Shown: positions 19,618-23,128 of the stretch, in pieces
Numbering within the stretch: position 1 is the stretch's first letter
How the letters are laid out: each line of letters starts with the position of its first letter
Virus record (IMG/VR): IMGVR_UViG_3300022602_000446
Coordinates: 1-23,128 of that record
DNA length: 23,128 nucleotides
Source of the DNA: a virus
Reading direction: 5' to 3' (one strand)
The notes under the pieces: generated by a model
What the model was told of the DNA's origin: nothing
The model's database searches: none
The model's input: only the letters and a program-made list of their open reading frames with translations
Position numbers and translations under genes: made by a program

Positions 19618-20928
19618 ATGCCAAATATTGTAAATGTAGTTGTCACCCAACAGGTGGCAAGTGCGCCAAGTCAGCTACAACAAACTGGCGCATTTGTATC
19701 TCAAGGGGGAACAACTTTAAGCTCTGGATCAACTCAACTGTTGACCCAGCTTTCAGATTTAACTTCTATCCTTAGAAGTTCAAGTGCTATTGCTTCGGCA
19801 ACTTGGACAGGCGGAACTGTAACTGTAACTACTTCAACTGCTCACGGAGTTCCTTCTGGGGATACTATTCAAGGTATTATTGCAGGCGTTACTGTTAGCG
19901 GAAGCACTACTAACGGATATAATGGTACTTTTGCCATTACTTCTACTGGCACAAATACTCTGACTTATTCTGTTGTAAGCAATCCCGGTACTGCGGTAAC
20001 AACTTCAGCTTTCTTTACTGTTGAAGATGTTTCTGAATTAGTAGCAATGGCTACTACATTCTTTGCTCAAGGTTCTACTGTTCCAGTCTATGTATTGGAA
20101 TTGGGTGTTGATACTGTTACTAACGGTATTACCGCTTTAGAAACCTATATTGCTAACCCAACTATTAAGTTTTATAGCTACCTATTGCCTAAAGCATGGG
20201 ATGTTGCAGGCGCTCAAACAATGGCAAAAATGTACACAGGAACTACTGCACAAGTATATTTCTATGTATCTTCTACATTAGCAACTTATTCTGGCTGGGC
20301 TGGAATTAAATCTGCTCTTGTAACATTGCCAAGCCCTTCTGCTCCAACTACAGAGTTTAGCGCTGCCGCTATTTTCTGGGCATCTTTAGCCTATAACCCA
20401 AGTGTAAGTAATTTAGCTCATCCATTTGAATATACCTATGTTTATGCTGTAACTCCTTATGTTTTAACCAATGCTCAACAAACAACTTTGTTGGCTGCTG
20501 GTGTTAACTGGGTTGGTACAGGCGCACAAGGTGGTATTTCAAATACGCTAATTATGGGCGGTACTTTTATGGATTTAAATCCATTTAATTACTGGTATTG
20601 TGTAGATTGGTTATCTATTAATGTGGCGCAAGCATTATCAGCAGCAATCATTAATGGTTCTAATTTGCCTACAAATCCCCTGTACTATAACCAAGCTGGT
20701 ATTAATACTTTGCAAAAAGTAGCCCAAGCAACAGTTAATAATGGTATTTCGTTTGGATTGATTCTATCTCCAGCAACTGTAGCGGCTGTTCCGTTTACTA
20801 CTTATGTAGCGCAACACCCCGGAGATTACTCAACTGGAACTTATAACGGTTTAAGCCTGACATTTGTTCCATTGCGTGGATTCAGTTCCATTACTATCTA
20901 CTTAACTGCATCTAACATTCCAGTTTAA
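19618..20928 (+). CDS. Tail sheath protein (DUF3383-like) with inserted beta domain
   Basis: 436 residues. The N-terminus (MPNIVNVVVTQQVASAPSQL), the FTVEDVSELVAMATTFFAQG segment (133-152) and FYSYLLPKAWD fit DUF3383 sheath-like proteins. LSLTFVPLRGFSSITIYLTA near the C-terminus fits the strand exchange end of sheaths. Residues about 58-128 (ASATWTGGTVTVTTSTAHGV, GYNGTFAITSTGTNTLTYSV) form a Gly/Thr-rich beta insert of the type seen in many phage virion proteins, interrupting the sheath sequence. The gene order sheath-tube-chaperone-tape measure supports the call and indicates a contractile tail. GGGGG ribosome binding site lies upstream. Confidence 0.8.
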   Translation: MPNIVNVVVTQQVASAPSQLQQTGAFVSQGGTTLSSGSTQLLTQLSDLTSILRSSSAIASATWTGGTVTVTTSTAHGVPSGDTIQGIIAGVTVSGSTTNGYNGTFAITSTGTNTLTYSVVSNPGTAVTTSAFFTVEDVSELVAMATTFFAQGSTVPVYVLELGVDTVTNGITALETYIANPTIKFYSYLLPKAWDVAGAQTMAKMYTGTTAQVYFYVSSTLATYSGWAGIKSALVTLPSPSAPTTEFSAAAIFWASLAYNPSVSNLAHPFEYTYVYAVTPYVLTNAQQTTLLAAGVNWVGTGAQGGISNTLIMGGTFMDLNPFNYWYCVDWLSINVAQALSAAIINGSNLPTNPLYYNQAGINTLQKVAQATVNNGISFGLILSPATVAAVPFTTYVAQHPGDYSTGTYNGLSLTFVPLRGFSSITIYLTASNIPV

Positions 20929-20940
20929 GGAGAATAAATA

Positions 20941-21378
20941 ATGAGCAATCCGCAAATTCAACAAGGTACATTAAATAGGCTACTAGCCAGCGTAGTGTAT
21001 GCCAACTTTGCACAGTTAAATGTAACAGCAGGCTATCTTGCTAGAGAAGCAATTAGCTTGGCTTTTGATGGTGATACTTCCTTGCTTATACCAACTTTGA
21101 CAGGCGCAGTAACTAGCCCAGAGCCGTATATTTTTGGAACAGTTACTATGCACCTGCTAAGGACACAAGCTCTTGGCGCAGCTTATAAAAATCAAATTGA
21201 AACAAACACTACTTTAGGATCTGTAACAGTTTATCCAGATACTCAAGTATTGCCACCGTTCCAATTGAATAACTGTGTTTTGATGAGTATGCAAGAAACC
21301 ACATTTGATGGTAATCAAGCAGGTTTGATTATTAGATTGCGTGGCGTATACAACATTAACTCAACAATGTATGCTTAA
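20941..21378 (+). CDS. Tail tube protein
   Basis: 145 residues, normal for a myovirus tube subunit. Beta-rich sequence with NVTAGYLAREAISLAF, YIFGTVTMHLLRTQALGAAY and VLMSMQETTFDGNQAGLIIR. It immediately follows the sheath and precedes the chaperone, the invariant place of the tube gene. AAGGAG is 6-7 nt before the ATG. Assignment rests on size, fold style and order. Confidence 0.75.
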   Translation: MSNPQIQQGTLNRLLASVVYANFAQLNVTAGYLAREAISLAFDGDTSLLIPTLTGAVTSPEPYIFGTVTMHLLRTQALGAAYKNQIETNTTLGSVTVYPDTQVLPPFQLNNCVLMSMQETTFDGNQAGLIIRLRGVYNINSTMYA

Positions 21379-21391
21379 TTAAGGAAAAAAA

Positions 21392-21976
21392 TTGAAAATT
21401 GATCGGAATCTGTCCCTTGTGATGCAGGTGCAGACTGAAGAAAATGGTTTAGTTCACATTCATTCCACATCTATCAGTCGAGCAGTTTTTGAACAGTTTT
21501 ACCTAGAATTAGGAAAAGTGTTTAGTCAGTGTTTTGATAGCATTAACCAAGCGCATTTAGCTTTATCTGCCCCTCAACTAGCTTATCCTGCACTTAAATC
21601 AATTGCAATTAAACAGGGTAACTGGGAAGGGGTAGGTGGAGTTAAATTTGGTTTAATCAATGAAATCATTAGATTAACCAATGTAATAGTAAGTACCGAA
21701 AAAGGATGGGAAACCATTACTTTTGATACAGCAGTAAAAAAAGGCATTTTGAATGAAGATGAAGAAGCCGAAGCAATTAGCTCTTTAGTTTTTTTTACAG
21801 CAATCTCCAAGGTTGCTCCGAAGGATCTGAAAAATTCTTTCTTGGAGATGGCAGGGGCATTAAGAAGTTGGGATCTTACATCATTGGACTGTACGGCATA
21901 TATGAATGGTTTGCCGATATTGACCAAGACAGAAGATACTGGGAAGAAGGCAACGGCATCATCAATAGTGTCTTAG
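21392..21976 (+). CDS. Tail assembly chaperone, zero-frame product
   Basis: 194 residues starting at TTG, 7 nt after AAGGA. Helical sequence (AVFEQFYLELGKVFSQCFDS, GLINEIIRLTNVIVS). The place between tube and tape measure genes is that of lambda G/T-type chaperones that coat the tape measure protein before tube polymerisation. These genes usually make a minor longer product by -1 frameshifting, and such a second frame overlaps here. The C-terminal tail of this frame is polar and perhaps disordered (TKTEDTGKKATASSIVS). Confidence 0.7.
   Translation: MKIDRNLSLVMQVQTEENGLVHIHSTSISRAVFEQFYLELGKVFSQCFDSINQAHLALSAPQLAYPALKSIAIKQGNWEGVGGVKFGLINEIIRLTNVIVSTEKGWETITFDTAVKKGILNEDEEAEAISSLVFFTAISKVAPKDLKNSFLEMAGALRSWDLTSLDCTAYMNGLPILTKTEDTGKKATASSIVS
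21790..21796 (+). promoter_or_regulatory. Candidate -1 frameshift site T TTT TTT
   Basis: Zero-frame codons GTT TTT TTT ACA place T_TTT_TTT in the X_XXY_YYZ register within a run of eight Ts (21789-21796). The -1 frame has a TAG at 21778-21780 and is then open to 22098, so the T run is at the very start of the shared open region. A small AGCAA/TTGCT hairpin begins 2 nt downstream. G_AAA_AAT (21829-21835) is a weaker alternative. Confidence 0.5.
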
Positions 21977-22098
21977 ATGATTTAACTTACATAAATTTTG
22001 GTGAATTTATGAAAGAAATTGGTTTTAAATGGGAAGATGCTACAGAATATCGTCAAAGATATTTAATTAGGACTATTAAAAGCAAAAGTTTATTTTAA
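21796..22098 (+). CDS. -1 frame extension of the tail assembly chaperone
   Basis: If the ribosome slips at the T8 run, residues 1-135 of the chaperone join 100 residues of this frame, giving about 235 residues. The distal part (VLDDLTYINFGEFMKEIGFK and WEDATEYRQRYLIRTIK) looks like a genuine coding sequence, outlasts the zero-frame stop by 120 nt, and has no convincing independent start: the first candidate is a TTG at 21868 with a poor ribosome binding site. Its location before the tape measure gene matches the T domain of G-T proteins. The exact shift point is not proven, and slippage nearer to 21976 is possible. Confidence 0.6.
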   Translation, partial: YSNLQGCSEGSEKFFLGDGRGIKKLGSYIIGLYGIYEWFADIDQDRRYWEEGNGIINSVLDDLTYINFGEFMKEIGFKWEDATEYRQRYLIRTIKSKSLF

Positions 22099-22114
22099 TT
22101 ACTAGGAACAAAAA

Positions 22115-23128
22115 ATGGCAATTCAATCAGTAATTGAAATAGATGTTTTAGACGAAAAGTTTAAAGCTTTTGCCGCTTTATTTGAAAAATATAAAAAACA
22201 AGTAACAGATTCAAATAAAGACTGGAAAGAAACTAATAAACAATTAGCTGAAGCAGAAAAACGCCAAAAAGCTTTAGCAAAAGCTATTGCTGATAGTCAA
22301 ATCAATTTAAAAGAAGTTGCTTTAACTACTAAATCCATAGCATCAAATATGGCTTCTGCCGCTTTATCTGCGGCTAAATGGATGGCTTATGCCGCTGTTG
22401 GCGGTGGATTTGGTCTTGGCGGACTTGCCGCATCTGCAAGCAATATCCGTAGAGAAGCAACTGGTTATGGCATTAGTACAGGTCAATTAAGAGCCGCTAG
22501 AACTTATGGTGAACCATATTTAGGTGGCATTGAAAGTGTTTTAGGTAATATTCAAGACTTACAAACTACCCTTACTGAACAATATAAAGTTGGCATTTTA
22601 GGGGGAAGTTTAAATAAAAATGCTTATCAAAATCTTGTTCCTATATTACAAACATTAAGAAATTCAAAAGCCGCATCTGGTGGCATGGTGGATGTTGCCA
22701 TGAACACTATTCCCGGTTTAAAAGACGCTTTTTCTAAAGAGCAGGTTCAAACTGTTTGGAATATGTCACCAGATGAGTTTGCAAAAATGATTTCCTCTTT
22801 GCAAACTGGGGCAAATAATTTCAGTAAAGATGAAAGAAATTATCAAGCGTTTAGAGAATTTTGGGTTGAGTTAAAAAAAGCTGGCAATGTTATTGAAGAT
22901 ACTTTGGTTCAAAGATTGGCAAAAATTACGCCATCTTTAATTCATTTAACTGAAGCAATTAACAAAGCAATTAAACATTTTTTAGATAGTGGACAACTTG
23001 AAGCTTGGTTAGGAAAGCTTGAAAAAGGTATAGAAAAATTTGCAAATTACCTTGCTGATCCAAAATCAATGCAAGATTTTGATAAATTTATTACAGCTAT
23101 TGGCAATGTTGCTGATGGTTTAGTAAAT
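22115..23128 (+). CDS. Tape measure protein, N-terminal part
   Basis: Open to the window edge; 338 residues visible. Residues about 12-75 are a charged coiled coil (FEKYKKQVTDSNKDWKETNK, AEAEKRQKALAKAIADSQ). Then comes an Ala/Gly-rich hydrophobic stretch (ASAALSAAKWMAYAAVGGGF, GLGGLAASAS; about 78-108), followed by long helical sequence (GISTGQLRAARTYGEPYLGG and on). This is the usual tape measure layout: it sets tail length and passes through the tube. The gene follows the frameshifting chaperone, and AGGA lies 8-9 nt before the ATG. Confidence 0.85.
   Translation, partial: MAIQSVIEIDVLDEKFKAFAALFEKYKKQVTDSNKDWKETNKQLAEAEKRQKALAKAIADSQINLKEVALTTKSIASNMASAALSAAKWMAYAAVGGGFGLGGLAASASNIRREATGYGISTGQLRAARTYGEPYLGGIESVLGNIQDLQTTLTEQYKVGILGGSLNKNAYQNLVPILQTLRNSKAASGGMVDVAMNTIPGLKDAFSKEQVQTVWNMSPDEFAKMISSLQTGANNFSKDERNYQAFREFWVELKKAGNVIEDTLVQRLAKITPSLIHLTEAINKAIKHFLDSGQLEAWLGKLEKGIEKFANYLADPKSMQDFDKFITAIGNVADGLVN

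Noticed and set aside
21729-21742. A7 run (GTA AAA AAA GGC) as the frameshift site
   Set aside because: It is in the right register, but a -1 slip there meets a TGA within five codons, before the long -1 frame opens.
1-23128. CRISPR array, insertion sequence, integrase, attachment site or tRNA
   Set aside because: No regular spacer-repeat array, transposase or recombinase motifs, flanking duplications or cloverleaf structures were seen on either strand.

Overview
The window is about 23 kb of a tailed-bacteriophage genome, not host chromosome. A left arm of small, mostly unknown early or middle genes is transcribed leftward. A right arm carries a canonical virion module transcribed rightward: terminase small and large subunits, DUF1073-type portal, MuF-like minor head protein, DUF2213 capsid-maturation protein, acidic scaffold candidate, cement candidate, DUF2184-type major capsid protein, connector-type genes, tail sheath, tail tube, tail assembly chaperone, and the start of a tape measure. 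A sheath plus tube points to a contractile (myovirus-morphology) tail. The AGGAG-type ribosome binding sites, TTCG-loop terminators and protein families fit a phage of a Gram-negative, probably proteobacterial host of moderately low G+C. No host genes, tRNAs, integrase, transposase or CRISPR array were seen, so the host cannot be named.

Left arm (1-6150, all minus strand). From 6150 leftward, the first two genes are a MoxR/CobS-type AAA+ ATPase and a VWA-like partner whose metal site is degenerate. Then come seven or eight very small genes with near-identical start regions, including two (2932-3045 and 3063-3170) under 40 codons. After a C/A-rich intergenic region (1863-2157) there is a second leftward unit: a 69-residue helix-turn-helix regulator, a small unknown gene, a replisome-organiser-like protein, and a DNA methyltransferase that runs off the left edge.

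Central control region (6151-6878). The two arms diverge here. A leftward promoter (TATAAT at 6443-6448) lies between two operator-like inverted repeats (TACC-N5-GGTA) 30 bp apart. A third copy sits at 2025-2039, upstream of the HTH gene. The leftward transcript would begin with a leader of about 285 nt that is rich in hairpins. Right of the operators is an AT-rich stretch with a perfect 18-bp hairpin flanked by inverted clusters of AACAGTTT, a candidate replication origin or protein-loading site.

Right arm (6879-23128, plus strand). A PAPS-reductase-like PP-loop protein and an unknown protein are followed by a tiny histone-H1-like Lys/Ala protein and a terminator. The packaging, head and tail genes follow in standard order, with many 1-8 nt overlaps. 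Strong TTCG terminators sit after the major capsid gene and after an AT-hook-bearing gene. The most unusual protein is the 597-residue capsid-maturation candidate, which carries an intact Nudix box inside a multi-domain DUF6321/Nudix/DUF2213 chain. The tail chaperone gene has a second overlapping -1 frame and a T8 run positioned for programmed frameshifting.
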